DNA of 64,000 nucleotides, taken from NCBI RefSeq assembly GCF_023159225.1, contig NC_063167.1:73873298-73937297 (forward strand), in the 5' to 3' direction. Of this stretch, positions 11,435-22,088 are shown piece by piece. Positions within the stretch are counted from its first letter, which is position 1; the number at the start of each line of letters is the position of its first letter. Below the pieces are notes generated by a model. The model did not search any database. It was not told the origin of the DNA and saw only the letters and a list, made by a program, of their open reading frames with translations. A program made the position numbers and the translations under genes. Source of the stretch: Perognathus longimembris pacificus. Taxonomy: Eukaryota; Chordata; Mammalia; Rodentia; Heteromyidae.

Positions 11435-12138
11435 CCCTACTTACTTATCACCTCATTTGACCTTAATTACTTCCTTAGAGGTCCATCTTCAAATATGGTT
11501 TTGGGAAAGAGCACACACACAGCTTCCTCCTGGCCATTATTGAAATATCACCTCAGAGAAGCTTTGGTCTTCTCTTAAAAACACTAACTTCTTATTGTTC
11601 ACAATGTTGTGGACCAACTAGGGTCAGGGCTGTTGCTGTTGGCAAGTCTCTCTCCTTCACGGGGCATTGTGTTCTTACACAACAACATGAATGTTTCATA
11701 AGGGTAAAGTGGCCGCTTCAAGGTCTCTCAGGGCCCAGGCTCCTGATTGGCCTGTTAGGAACAGCAGAGGCTTCTGATTGGTCAGTTAGGAACAGCAGAG
11801 TCCATTGCAAAGAGGGTGTGGTCCGAGGAATGCATGATTTACCTATTAGGGGGCCACAGTTTTAACAGCCTGCCAAACCATCCTGTAGAATTGTACCACA
11901 CTCTAGCTTTTCTACATAGTTTTACCTTTGGCTAACAACTTAAAAAGGTCTGGTTTTGTTCTCTGATTTTCTCCATTGCCTGTAATAGAACCTGGCCTCT
12001 GGGAAGTGCCTAAAGCTGTTAAATGAATAAGTAATTTGGAAATGTTTTCTAGAACATATCATCATTAGTCACATTAGTAACATTGGGCATGTTTTTACTG
12101 TGAAAAAGTACTTTCTTCATAAAAAAGATCAGTTTACG
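11435..12138. other. Intergenic with a 31-bp tandem duplication at 11740-11801
   Basis: The two units each contain CTGATTGG (inverted CCAAT) and differ at 4 positions. Possibly part of an old LTR; not identified. Confidence 0.5.
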
Positions 12139-12363
12139 CTGGATGCTGGTGGCTTATACCTATAATCCTAGCTACTCAGAAGGCTGAAATCTGAAGATTA
12201 TGGTTCAAAGCCATCCTGGGTAGGAATGTCTGTGAGACTTCTATCTCCAGTTACAGCAAAAAGCTGGTAGTGAAGCTATGGCTCAAGCAGTGGAGCAAAA
12301 AAGCTGAAGGACAGTGACCAGGTCCACAGTTCAAGTCCCATTACTGACATTAAAAAAAAAACC
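12139..12363 (+). mobile_element. SINE, A-type
   Basis: Short deletion in the ID part. Confidence 0.83.
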
Positions 12364-12364
12364 A

Positions 12365-12510
12365 CATATTTTATTTTCACAACAATCTCACTATGCAGGT
12401 GGGGCCAATGCCTACCAGGGAAAGTGAGGCTTAGACTGGAGGAGTGACAGCAAAAGGAAGTAAGCTACTGGCTTCCTGGCTTTCTACCAGCCAGTGTACA
12501 AGCTCCTGGT
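12365..12510 (-). repeat. MIR fragment
   Basis: Minus-strand MIR core: tcacaacaatctcactatgcagg followed by gaaagtgaggcttaga. Confidence 0.5.
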
Positions 12511-12985
12511 GAAGTGGCTTTTCAGCAGCCTTTGATTCTCTCCACTGGATGTGGTGCTCAGGGAGCTCTGTAAATAGTTCTAGTTGGGCAAGCTGCTGTG
12601 CACCAGAGGTTGAGAAGCTTCTGTTTCTCTGATCATTTCCTCAGAGAGGCAGAGCTGTGGAGACACTTAACAGATAAAGGTGTCCTTTCTTCGTGGACCT
12701 TGCCCCTGCACAGCATCAAATTCTTTGTGTAAAGTTAACCATGTGACCTCTAGTGGCCTGGGTTGTTCTGGTTTGTAGCAAACAGAACCATCTTCATGCA
12801 AGCCTTGCAGCTGCTATTGCACCCCAACAGGGATTGGTTAATGAGCCCCATCTTAATATTCGAGATGGGGGAAAGTACTCATCCAGTAGATTCAAACTGT
12901 ATTTTGAGTCTAATGGAGGTACATTATCTGTATACATGGACATGTCAAAATGATACAAGTAATTGATGCTAACAAAAAAATGTGG
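12511..12985. other. Intergenic, nothing recognised
   Basis: Unique-looking. Confidence 0.45.
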
Positions 12986-13173
12986 GGGGCTGGGAATATG
13001 GCCTAGTGGTAGAGTGCTTGCCTCATATACATGAAGCCTTGGGTTCGATTCCTTAGCACCACATATATAGAAAAAGCCAGAAATGGCGCTGTGGCTCAAG
13101 AGGTAGAGTATTAGCCTTGAGCAAAAGAAGCCAGGGACAGTGCTCAGGCCCTGAGTTCAAGCCCCAGGACTGG
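12986..13173 (+). mobile_element. SINE, B-type
   Basis: Complete; its end abuts the next SINE with no tail. Confidence 0.87.
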
Positions 13174-13410
13174 CCAGGCACTGGTAGCTCACCTGTAATC
13201 CTAGCTACTCAGGAGACTGAGATCTGAGGACCATGGTTCAAAGCCAGTGGGGGCAGGAAAATCCAGGAGACTGTTAGCTCTAACCATTCAAAAACCAAAA
13301 GTGGAGCTGTGGCTCAAAGTGGTAGAGTGCTAGCCTTAAGCCAAAGAGTTCAGGGACAGTGCCTGGGCCCTGTGTTCAAGTCCCACAACCAATAACAACA
13401 ATAACAAGAA
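13174..13410 (+). mobile_element. SINE, A-type
   Basis: Starts ccaggcactggtagctc immediately after the previous copy. Confidence 0.87.
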
Positions 13411-13421
13411 AGTGAGGAAGC

Positions 13422-13645
13422 TACAGTCCTGGTGGTTCACACCTGTAACCCTAGCTACTCAGGAGGCTGAGGTCTGAGGATCACAGTTCAAAGGCCAGCC
13501 CAGGCAGGCAAGTCCACGAGACTTATCTCTAATTAGCCACCCGAAAACCAGAAGTGAGGCTGTGGCTCAAGTGGTAGAGCACTAAGCCTTGAAAGCCCAA
13601 GTCTTGGGCTCAAGCCCCACAGTTGACCTAAATAAATAAATATAA
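13422..13645 (+). mobile_element. SINE, A-type
   Basis: Tail (AAAT)n. Confidence 0.86.
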
Positions 13646-13713
13646 AGTGGGAAAAATGTACCTTGATGATTTAAGTGGTAGAAAGATTTGAGTTTTCAAA
13701 TAAAAGCCCAATA

Positions 13714-13908
13714 AGCTGGGCACTGGTGTCTCAAGCCTGTAATCATAGCTACTCAGGAGGCTGAGATCTGAGACTTATCTCCAATTAACTTTTTTAAAAA
13801 GCCAAAAGTGGAGCTGTGGCTCAGGTGGTAAAGTGCTAGCCTTGAGCACAAATTTTCAGGGACAAAGCCTAGACTCTGAGTTCAAGTCCCAGTACTGGCA
13901 CAAAAAAG
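13714..13908 (+). mobile_element. SINE, A-type, internal deletion
   Basis: Lacks about 35 bp of the head. Confidence 0.86.
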
Positions 13909-13924
13909 AACAGTCCTCTGAAAG

Positions 13925-14155
13925 TAGAGCACTGGTTATTTAGGCCTATCATTCTAGCTAGGTAAGAGGCTGAGAGCTGAGGATCAAGGTTTGAAGATAG
14001 CCCAGGCAGACAACTCTGCTGACTTTCATCTCCAGTTAATCAGAAAAAAGCCAGAAGTGGAGGTGTGGTTCCAAGTGGTAGAGCACCAGCATTGAAGGAG
14101 AAAACTAATAGGCAACACACACCCCCATGTGCAAGCCCCAGTATGGGCACGAACA
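13925..14155 (+). mobile_element. SINE, A-type, diverged
   Basis: Fifth sense copy in 1.2 kb. Confidence 0.78.
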
Positions 14156-15247
14156 TACACATCCTCCAAAGTGACGTTATTTCCTTAGATGTGAAAACAA
14201 AACCAAGTAAACCCAACCAATTTGTTTCTATATTTAGTAAACAGAAAAGGGAATATCAACAAGAATGACTTAGTTCTAAAGAGCCTTGTTTGTATGTGTG
14301 CTGATGCAAATCCCATTTGGAATTTGACATTAAAACGTAGGTAGCGGGAGAGCCCAGGCATGTGGGAGTTTATGTGCATGGTAATAATGTGTCATGTAAA
14401 AAAGGCTGTCTGGATATGCTGTGGAAATACTCCAGCAAGTGATGTTTTGCATTATAATACAAGTTAATTTGCCTATGCCTGGAATTTTCCATTGGAAGTA
14501 GGTGATTTCTTACATCGGGGCTGAGTGGAAAATTAGGGTATTTCTGAAGACCCACTAATAAAATGCCAGGATTTCTCGCTCAGAAATTGTTCCCCTTTTA
14601 GATGCTGATAAGTTGATTTCTCTGCTTTGAAGTCGTTTAAGGAAAAGTTATATTTTCCCTATCATGTCTCTAAACACATTTTTCTGGCACTGTGGATAGA
14701 CTCACATTTCCAATTGAAATATAGTTAAGGTTGAATTATTATTGTTTCCACATTGTTTTTCCTTGAATAAGCTTCTTTGTCATTGTCAAGGTTAAGTGAA
14801 GTCACTACTGACAGAAACAGCAGAAGGCATTTCGAATACTTTTCCATAAACTTCTGAACCCCAACAATCTATCCCCTGAGAATCCCTACTCAGACAGGCT
14901 TAAAGCTTTTCAGATAAATTATTTGGGAAGAATGTTTTTTTCCTTGCCTATAAGGCTGTTGTGGCACAAGAAATAATATTCGTGTCAACCTTTCTTTGGT
15001 CTTGATATTTCTTAGTGTAACGTTGTTGAAATCATAAGAATTTCCCCTTGTATGATACAAAATGACATCTTTGCCTCAAATACTATGCATAGTAGATATT
15101 CCATAGAGGTTAGTTGACGTACATGGAGTTCCAAGAATCTTCTAGAAATGTCACAATGGTTCCTTTCATGTTGCAGATACTAAGTTGGAAAAAGAGGTCT
15201 TTGGGTCACACAGAAAAAGACTCATTTTAAATCTCACTATGTCCTTT
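14156..15247. other. SINE-free intergenic block, nothing recognised
   Basis: AT-rich, about 1.1 kb, no repeat or coding match. Confidence 0.5.
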
Positions 15248-15262
15248 AAAAGTGAAGATACA

Positions 15263-15469
15263 GGGCTGAGAATGTGGCTTAGCAGTAGAGTGCTTGCCTA
15301 GTATGCACGAAGGCCTGGGTTCAATTCCTCAGCACCACATAAATAGAAAAGGCCAGAAGTGGCGCTGTGGCTTAAGTGGCAGAGTGCTAGCCTTGAGCAA
15401 AAAGAAGCCAAGGACAGCACTCAGGCCCCGAGTTCAAGCCCCAGGACTGGCAAAAAAACAAAACAAAAC
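15263..15469 (+). mobile_element. SINE, B-type
   Basis: AAAAGTGAAGATACA at 15248-15262 and 15470-15484. Confidence 0.93.
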
Positions 15470-15609
15470 AAAAGTGAAGATACATTTTTTTTTCTTTTAA
15501 GGACATTGTAGATTAAGGCCTTGAATTTACAAACATAGCCCTTACAATGATCGTATTAATCTTGTATATAAGCATCTAAGTTTCTACTTACTGTTTGTGA
15601 CAAGATAAA

Positions 15610-15682
15610 CTGGAAGTGAAGCAGTGGCTCAAGTGGTAAAGCACCAGTGTTGGGGGAAAAAAACCAAGGCCTAGTCTTGGCG

Positions 15683-15684
<2 letters not shown>
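15610..15684 (+). mobile_element. SINE, ID part only
   Basis: ggaagtgaagcagtggctca onward; tail is (CA)n. Confidence 0.7.

Positions 15685-15725
<41 letters not shown>
15685..15725. repeat. (CA)n microsatellite
   Basis: About 20 units. Confidence 0.96.
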
Positions 15726-15729
<4 letters not shown>

Positions 15730-16286
15730 TTTTAATTATAAAAGTAGATGAAGAACGTATCGATAAGCTGAAAATGACTTTGCTCCTGTTGGCCTGCATT
15801 GTCCTTAGAATAACAGTAATAATGGTTGTGGGAAGATATTTATCCTTAGGCAATAGAAAGAAATCAGTCCCTGCCAACAGTCTTCAAGGCCCCAGTTAAA
15901 AGCACTTAAAGCAGCTCCACTACAGGCCCGGCCCACATTCTTCCCGCCTGAGTGGCCAGGGCAGGGTGAAAAAAATTCTTCCCTAATCACTCCATAGAGG
16001 CCTAAGTAGAAACCCTGGCCCTTCACAGAAGAGACAGCCCATTGGAGTACTTCCTCTTATGGGGGTGGGCAGCTCACAGCAGATCTCTGTGCAAAGGAAT
16101 GGGAGCCCTAGAAACGAATCTCAGAAAAGGATTTCTGGGAGGGGAAGTAGAGGCCTGGGAGGGAGGAGAACAAGGAAGCACTAGCTGATGTTGTCTCCTG
16201 AAAACCCAAATTGCTCCTTGTCTGGTCAGCAATCCTGACCCCTTCTGCGTACAAATAGGAGGCAGTTATTCAGCTGGGGTCCTTTT

Positions 16287-16288
<2 letters not shown>
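15726..16288. other. Intergenic, nothing recognised
   Basis: Unique-looking; no gene match. Confidence 0.45.
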
Positions 16289-16333
<45 letters not shown>

Positions 16334-16373
16334 CACTCGCTCTCTGTCTGTCTCTCTGTCTCTCTCTCTGTCT

Positions 16374-16424
<51 letters not shown>
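16289..16424. repeat. (TC)n then (TG)n compound microsatellite
   Basis: TC run to 16330, mixed TCTG, then TG from about 16377. Confidence 0.96.
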
Positions 16425-16425
<1 letters not shown>

Positions 16426-16611
16426 CTTTTCACTCAAGGTTGGCACTCTACCATTTGAGCCATACCTCCACTTTTTGCTGGTTAATTGGAGGTAAGTGGT
16501 GAGAACTTTTTTGTTTGTTTGTTTTGCCCAGGCTGGCTTCAAACTTTGATCCTCAGATCTCAGCCCTCTTGAATAGCTAGGATTACAGTTTTAAGTCACC
16601 TGTGCCTGGCT
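16425..16611 (-). mobile_element. SINE, A-type, 3' part replaced by (TG)n
   Basis: ttttcactcaaggttggcac to gtgcctggct. Confidence 0.8.
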
Positions 16612-16764
16612 TCAACTCCCCAAGATTTATTGCTATATTTTCATATGTGCATACAAAGTACAGCAATTATATTCACTCTACATGCTCCATCCCTTTCTCC
16701 CCACCCACTACGGCCCCTCCCCCTCCTGACTTTACTGTTCAAGTATCTGTTATGACCTCTGTGA

Positions 16765-16933
16765 TGCTGGCGTATGGTGGTGCCCACCTAGAATCCTGGC
16801 ACTGCCCAGTATTTAACCGAAAGATAGAAAGTTTGGGGACTGCCTGGACTACATAATGAGACTCTTGTTAAAAAATAACAAAGCAGAAAAAAAAAAGAAA
16901 GAAAGAAAAGAAAAGAAAAAAAGGAAGAAAATC
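16765..16933 (+). mobile_element. B1-like SINE, diverged, with A-rich tail
   Basis: ctggcgtatggtggtgccca, ggactacataatgagactct, then (GAAA)n. Confidence 0.55.
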
Positions 16934-16940
16934 CAATATC

Positions 16941-17189
16941 TAAGCAGGCACTGGTGGCTCACACCTGTAACCCTAGCTACTCAGGAGGCTGAGCTCTGAG
17001 GATCACAGTTCAAAGCCAGCCCAGGTAGGAAAGTCACTGAGACTCTTCTTTCCAATTAACGACCAGAAAATTGTAAGTGGCACTGTGGCTCAAAGTGGTA
17101 GAGTGCTATCCTTGAGCAAAAGAGCTCAGGGACAGTGCCAAGGCCCTGAGTTCAAGCCCCAAGGCACCAAAAAAAAAAAAAAAAAAAAG
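16941..17189 (+). mobile_element. SINE, A-type, long A tail
   Basis: Near-consensus; flanks AGAAAATCcAATAT/AGAAAATCaAATAT. Confidence 0.9.
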
Positions 17190-17361
17190 AAAATCAAATA
17201 TTTTTTCACCCCTTTCCCAGGCCAGAAGGTAACCCCATATCACAAGACCAAGATATCTCCTTGGTCTTAATCCCACCTGGAACACTGTCAAAACCCATTC
17301 GCACAGCAGAGAAGGAAGGGATCTGGCACACCTGGGTCCTGTGATATATGTCTCCCCCATC

Positions 17362-17534
17362 CCAAAGCTGGTGCTCCATCACTTGAGCCACACCTCCACT
17401 TCTGGCTCTTTGATGATTAATTGGAGCTAGAAGTCTCTGGGACTTGTCAGCCTGAGCTGGCTTTGAACTACAATCCTAAAATCTCAGGCTGCTGAGTAAC
17501 TAGGATTACAGGTGTGAGCTGCTGGTGCCCAGCT
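17362..17534 (-). mobile_element. SINE, A-type, 3' truncated
   Basis: Lacks the distal ID part. Confidence 0.8.
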
Positions 17535-18600
17535 AAATGCCTTTAGATGTCAGGCTTTATCTAGGCTCTGAGGAAACTGTTTTCAGTCTTTGTCCTTATG
17601 GCTGTCAGAATCTGTGGTGAAGACCACCCTGAGGAGACATTCAATTCAACTCACCTAGATGGAAAGAAAGGCTGAGCAATGGGATCAGTTAATGCACCTA
17701 GGATATGAAAAGGAGCTAAACAGAAGCAGGGATGCAAGGACAGAATGAGAGGAGAGCGGAGTACCATGTCTTGAGTGAATTCAGTTAGATTTGGCAGGCC
17801 TTGGATGAGGTTCAACGGCGGAGTGAGGAAAGAAGCCATTGAACTCCTGCAGGGTTATTCTGACCTTACTTATTTTAAAAATAAGAAAGCTGGCTTCCAA
17901 ACATCACTATGGTCAAAAGGAAGAGAAGAATGGAGCAACTACTCTGACTTGACAAGACTAGGTTTGATTGACTTGACAGTTGCATCATTTTTAAGCTTTC
18001 ATATGGCTTCCAAGACAAGCCATGGAACAAAATTCACTTCCCATTAGTGTCAGAGCTGTCCCTTGATTTCCAAGCCCAGAACAGACTCAGTAGAGGTCAG
18101 GTGAGGTGAGGGTCAAGGAGAGGCTCCAGTGTGGCATCAGGGCTTTGGGTCCTCTGTCATGAATGAGGGTGTTGTTCAGTGTTTTTGGATGAGTGCATGT
18201 GTGTGTTGGAGAGTTTGTAGATTCTGGCAGTTCCTAGAAAGGGTGGGACAGGGAAAGGCAGGGAACAAAGAACATAGGCAGAGTAAGACATCCAAGACCA
18301 ACAGCTACTACACCATTTTTCTTATGCAAAAAAAGAAGCAAGTGTCAAGTTCACAGAGAAATATTCTATAATGCAGGGGACCAGTTGAGCAAAGGAACCA
18401 GATTTGCCCCAAGATCCTGGGCTTGTCCCCAAGCCATCCAGACTCTCAACAAGAGCCTGGGACCCAGCTAGTACACAGTCAATATTAGCTTCTACTATTC
18501 TAAGTAATATGGGGGTAGGAAGGGAAAATCAGCTAGTTTTTCCAATCCTGAACAGGAAGGCTAGGAGAAAAAAATAAGTGCTTTCAAAACAGATATTAAG
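17535..18600. other. SINE-free intergenic block, nothing recognised
   Basis: About 1.07 kb, no coding or repeat match. Confidence 0.5.
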
Positions 18601-18818
18601 GCTGGGTGCTGGTGGCTTAAGCCTGTAATCCTAGCTACTCAAAAAGCTGCCAGCTAGAAGAGCAAATCGTCCCAGAGACTCCATCTCCAATTAATGATAA
18701 AAAAAAAAAAAAACAGACTGGAGGGTGTGGCTCAAGTACTAGAGGACCATTTGTGAGCAAGCAAGCTGAGGGAGCTGGAGAGGCCCTGAGTTCAAGCCTC
18801 AGTATGTATACAGAGTAT
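18601..18818 (+). mobile_element. SINE, A-type
   Basis: Contains an internal A14 run between head and body, as if assembled from two units. Confidence 0.8.
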
Positions 18819-18825
18819 TAAGGAA

Positions 18826-18904
18826 GGGATGGGCTGTACAGCTCAGTAGAGGAGCATAGGCTTAGCCTTTGCAGGGCCGTGGGTTCTATACCTAATGCTA
18901 GGAC
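18826..18904 (+). mobile_element. ID-like monomer SINE
   Basis: ggctgtacagctcagtagag. Confidence 0.65.
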
Positions 18905-19032
18905 AAATCACATCTGTTATTAGAACCATAATTCCAAAAGTATGTACAACCAAAGAGGGAAACACAAATAAATTGCATGTAATCACAATTAAAAACTTGA
19001 CTTAAAGAACATCATCAAGAAAGTGCAAAGAG

Positions 19033-19139
19033 GGCTGGGAAGTAGCTCCATGGCAAAGTGCTTGCCTTGCAAAAGCAACATCCTGGGTTCAATCCCTAGT
19101 ATCAAAAAAAGAGACAAAAAAAGAAAAGAAAAGAAAAGA
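19033..19139 (+). mobile_element. ID monomer SINE with (AAAAG)n tail
   Basis: gggctgggaagtagctccat; flanks end in CAAAGAG on both sides. Confidence 0.8.
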
Positions 19140-19151
19140 AAGCACAAAGAG

Positions 19152-19270
19152 AATGGTAATGTGGCTTAGTGGTAGAGTGCTTGCCTAGCATGCAGAAAGC
19201 CCTGGATTCAATTCCTCAGTACCACATAAACAGAAAAAGTGGTGCTGTGACTCAAGTGGTAAAGTGCTAG
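19152..19270 (+). mobile_element. SINE, B-type, left part (split by the ERV)
   Basis: Ends ...gtaaagtgctag and continues at 21054 as ccttgagcaaaag. Confidence 0.9.
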
Positions 19271-19578
19271 TGTTGTGCCAAGTTGCAAGACCACCCCCAA
19301 GAAGACCACCGAGATTCAGACACTCCGAAATGCAAAAGCAAGGCAAGGCTTTATTTAACGAGCTGCCAACTCGGGCCTCGTCCTACCCACCGACACAGCG
19401 GAGGTTAGGAGGAAGCCCCGAGCTGTGATTACACAGGGCTTATAAAGGCAAAGAACAAGGTTACAACAATCAGCTGTGCAAGCAAGATTAGAACACAGGT
19501 ACAAATCTGATTGGCTCAGGGTTCGATTCTAAAATGGGGTTCACGTGGTGGGGCCTAACTTCAAAGTCTGGCACCTCA
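19271..19578 (-). repeat. ERV 3' LTR
   Basis: Same length as the 5' LTR; the differences lie near 19283-19284 and 19388-19400. Directly preceded (minus strand) by the polypurine tract. Confidence 0.92.
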
Positions 19579-19591
19579 TTTCCCCCTTTTT
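19579..19591 (-). other. ERV polypurine tract
   Basis: Minus strand AAAAAGGGGGAAA directly abuts the 3' LTR start TGAGG. Confidence 0.8.
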
Positions 19592-19832
19592 CTTTTTGGT
19601 ACCTTGGGAGCCAATCATGGCTCCATTCTGTCCATTTCAATGGCTTGCATGTCTAGGGGATGATATAGAGGTAAGGCATGGGCCAATAGGGCCAAAAGTA
19701 GTATCCGAAAATAACTCTGGTCCCTCGGTTTTAAAGGGGGGCTGATGGGTGAAGATCATCCATCTTCTGTAACTTCTTCAGGCTGACTCAGGGGCGTAGA
19801 CCTTACCTAGCCAGGAACCTATAACCTTAGTC

Positions 19833-20002
19833 TCAGTCTAACTTTCTTTTCTTGAGGCGAAGGCAAAGCGGCTGAGTTGGGTGCTTGGAGACCTCCCATG
19901 TTCCATCACGGTAGTTGTCATCCAGGGCAAAGGGGTCAGCTGGCCTGGCGTGGAAGCAATGAACCCAAGTGGCGATGCCGTCTAGGGTCCCTTCCACCGT
20001 GG
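19833..20002 (-). pseudogene. ERV pol remnant: integrase C-terminal tail, broken
   Basis: From 19982 down to the stop at 19833-19835 the minus strand has an open tail of 49 codons that includes G-I-A-T-W-V-H, as in the end of gammaretroviral integrases. Just upstream, P-R-W-K-G-P (20002-19985) sits in another frame and runs into a stop. Comparison with the family suggests a short deletion between them that also broke the frame. It is non-functional. Confidence 0.65.
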
Positions 20003-20269
20003 TTAATCTGGAACTTATTAAGGGTCAGTATTAGATCTTGACAAACTTGTAGGAATCACCTGTGCTTCTCTGTGGGCCTGCTGGAAACTGTTACAAAAAA
20101 CCTACAAAGAAGCTGGAATGGCAATTAAACATTTTGGTAGCCATAATTCTCCTTTTCTCACTTTGCAATAATTATTTAGGACAATTTTACTTCCAAATTT
20201 CTTCCAAAAGGCTACAAAAACAAAACAATTAATACAAAAGGAGGAAAACACACAGGCCTAAGAAAAGTT

Positions 20270-20540
20270 ACGAGTTGGAGATCTCCCAAGCTGGGCCACA
20301 ACCTCCTACAAGGGTGCAGAAGGAATGGACCCGAGTTGGCCCACAACCTCCTGTAAGAAGGAGTGGACCCGAGTTGGCCCACAACCTCCTGCAAGGGTGC
20401 AGAAGGAGTGGACCCGAGTTACGAGTTGGAGATCTCCCAAGTTGGCCCACAACCTCCTGCCAGGGTACGGGAGGAGTGGACCCAAGTTGGTCCACGACCT
20501 CCTGCCATATAAGCAGAAGGAGCAGACCCAAGTACAAGGT
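20270..20540 (-). repeat. ERV leader tandem repeat, about five units
   Basis: Units of about 38-68 bp recur around the plus-strand core CCACAACCTCCTGC and GGAGTGGACCCGAGTTGG. A side motif, ACGAGTTGGAGATCTCCCAA, occurs twice. Frames across it are open on both strands only because the repeat is periodic. Confidence 0.8.
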
Positions 20541-20682
20541 GGGCGGGTTGAGTCTCGTTTAGGAGGCCCTCCTGGTCAGTTCCGGCCAAAAACCAAACTG
20601 ACTCGTGCCCTACAAGTATAAGCAAAAGCAAAACAGACAAGCAGACAAATTACAGGACAAGACAAATGAACAGTGCTGTTTT

Positions 20683-20692
20683 CTTACCTTCG
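20683..20692 (-). promoter_or_regulatory. ERV leader splice donor
   Basis: Minus strand CGAAG|GTAAGA, a near-consensus donor about 55 bp after the 5' LTR. Without env behind it the donor may still act on the leader. Confidence 0.5.
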
Positions 20693-20721
20693 GAGTCTGG
20701 GATCTCGGGGTCTCTGGGGCT

Positions 20722-20739
20722 ATCCCGGACGAAACCCCA
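20722..20739 (-). promoter_or_regulatory. ERV primer binding site, tRNA-Pro-like
   Basis: Two bases from the LTR, the minus strand reads TGGGGTTTCGTCCGGGAT, complementary to a proline tRNA 3' end except for two positions. Confidence 0.75.
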
Positions 20740-20741
20740 AA

Positions 20742-21049
20742 TGTTGTGCCAAGACGCAAGACCACCCCCAAGAAGACCACCGAGATTCAGACACTCCGAA
20801 ATGCAAAAGCAAGGCAAGGCTTTATTTAACGAGCTGCCAACTCGGGCCTCGTCCTACCCCCCAACACAGCAGAGGTTAGGAGGAAGCCCCGAGCTGTGAT
20901 TACACAGGGCTTATAAAGGCAAAGAACAAGGTTACAACAATCAGCTGTGCAAGCAAGATTAGAACACAGGTACAAATCTGATTGGCTCAGGGTTCGATTC
21001 TAAAATGGGGTTCACGTGGTGGGGCCTAACTTCAAAGTCTGGCACCTCA
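20742..21049 (-). repeat. ERV 5' LTR
   Basis: Read on the minus strand it carries a CCAAT box (ccaatcag), a TATA-like tttataag, and AATAAA about 60-70 bp before the 3' end, the normal LTR order. It ends ...GGCACAACA. Confidence 0.92.
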
Positions 21050-21128
21050 CTAGCCTTGAGCAAAAGCAGCTCAGGGACAATGCCCAGGCCCTGAGTTCAA
21101 GCCTCAGAACTGGCGAAAAAGAAAAAGT
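21050..21128 (+). mobile_element. SINE, B-type, right part
   Basis: Begins with the duplicated CTAG and completes the ID-like unit. Confidence 0.9.
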
Positions 21129-21325
21129 GCAAAGGTGGCTTAATCCTATAATCCTACCTACTCCATTGTAGATGGGGATAGATTCCTGTTTGATCCAAAA
21201 GGAAAAGAAAGTTAGCATGATTCTATTTCTTCCAGCACCTGTCTACCCATCAACTTAGGGAAGCACAAATAGGAGGACTACAAAGAACAAAGCAAGAGGC
21301 TACCTCAGTACCTCAGCCAACATAA

Positions 21326-21405
21326 ACGGCTGGTGGAGCAGCTCAAGTTGTACAGCGCTTGCATAGTAAACATGAGGCCCACAGCCTAAACCTCAGTACT
21401 ACCAA
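21326..21405 (+). mobile_element. ID-like monomer SINE, diverged
   Basis: ggagcagctcaagttgtaca. Confidence 0.55.
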
Positions 21406-21419
21406 GAAAGAAAGGAAGA

Positions 21420-21605
21420 CAGAGGGAGGGAGGGAGAGAGAGAAAGAGAGAGAGAGAGAGAGGAAGGAAGGAAGGAAGAAGGAAAGAAAGAGAAACAAGG
21501 GGGAGGCAGAGGAAAAATGAAGGAGGTAACAAGTTGGATAAGGAATGTACTCACTGCCTTACAATGACGGTAGGAAGAAAGAAAGGAAGGAAGGAAAGGA
21601 AAGAA
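21420..21605 (+). repeat. Purine-rich simple repeat with L1 3'UTR-like piece
   Basis: (GA)n/(GGAA)n blocks surround about 60 bp (21515-21575) that resemble the post-G-tract part of the L1 3'UTR at 34295-34345. Confidence 0.5.
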
Positions 21606-21609
21606 GGTT

Positions 21610-21987
21610 CATGAGAAACCTATAGATTGACTTGAGTCTTGTATAGGCCTTGCACAAAGGACTCCAGCTACTGAATCAGGACCAGTCTAATGTCATTTTT
21701 TGGAAGAGCTTGGCATTTTAGCTACTTGTTCTTGCTCAACTAGACATTCTCTCTCAATGTGGGTCCTTGGCCCCTGTTGCCAAACTGCAAATTTCATGCC
21801 CCTGTTCCTGTATTGTCCTGTACCCAGTCTGGTTTCTTTCATAAATTCCTTAAAAACCCCTCAGCCTATAATGGAGGCACTCTCAACTTTGGTAGACTAA
21901 GTCTCTCCTAGATTTGTCCTGGATAAACCTGCTCAGGTCACTGAATAAATCTCCTTTGCCTGTCTCCTCTATTCTGTTTTCTTAACA
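21610..21987 (+). mobile_element. Possible LTR (3' part), family unknown
   Basis: AATAAA at 21944-21949 followed by CT-rich sequence ending CTTAACA, like the end of the LTR at 7311-7712. No target duplication found; the left border is a guess. Confidence 0.35.
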
Positions 21988-22088
21988 TGAAGTACACATC
22001 TCTACCTATTGAGCTATGCTATTTTCCTGTTTTGCTAACTGAAAGTTCTGTAAACCTCTCATCTAATTAGACTCATTTGTAAATTCTT

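Larger units (their letters stand above)
19271..21049 (-). mobile_element. Non-autonomous class I endogenous retrovirus, complete with two LTRs
   Basis: Two direct 308-bp repeats (19271-19578 and 20742-21049) differ at 5 positions, start TG and end CA on both strands, and flank 1163 bp. A 4-bp duplication CTAG (19267-19270 and 21050-21053) interrupts a B-type SINE whose halves join perfectly. On the minus strand: 5'LTR 21049-20742, primer binding site 20739-20722, splice donor at 20687, a leader with tandem repeats, a short pol remnant (20002-19833), polypurine tract 19591-19579, and 3'LTR. The 4-bp duplication, tRNA-Pro-like primer site and integrase-tail remnant all fit a gammaretrovirus-like (ERV1) source. 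There is no gag, protease, reverse transcriptase or env frame, so it depended on a helper. The low LTR divergence (1.6%) implies an insertion of a few million years or less. Confidence 0.93.

Noticed and set aside
20268..20621. Proteins encoded by the ERV leader repeats
   Set aside because: Open frames on both strands come from repeat periodicity; no retroviral domain matches.
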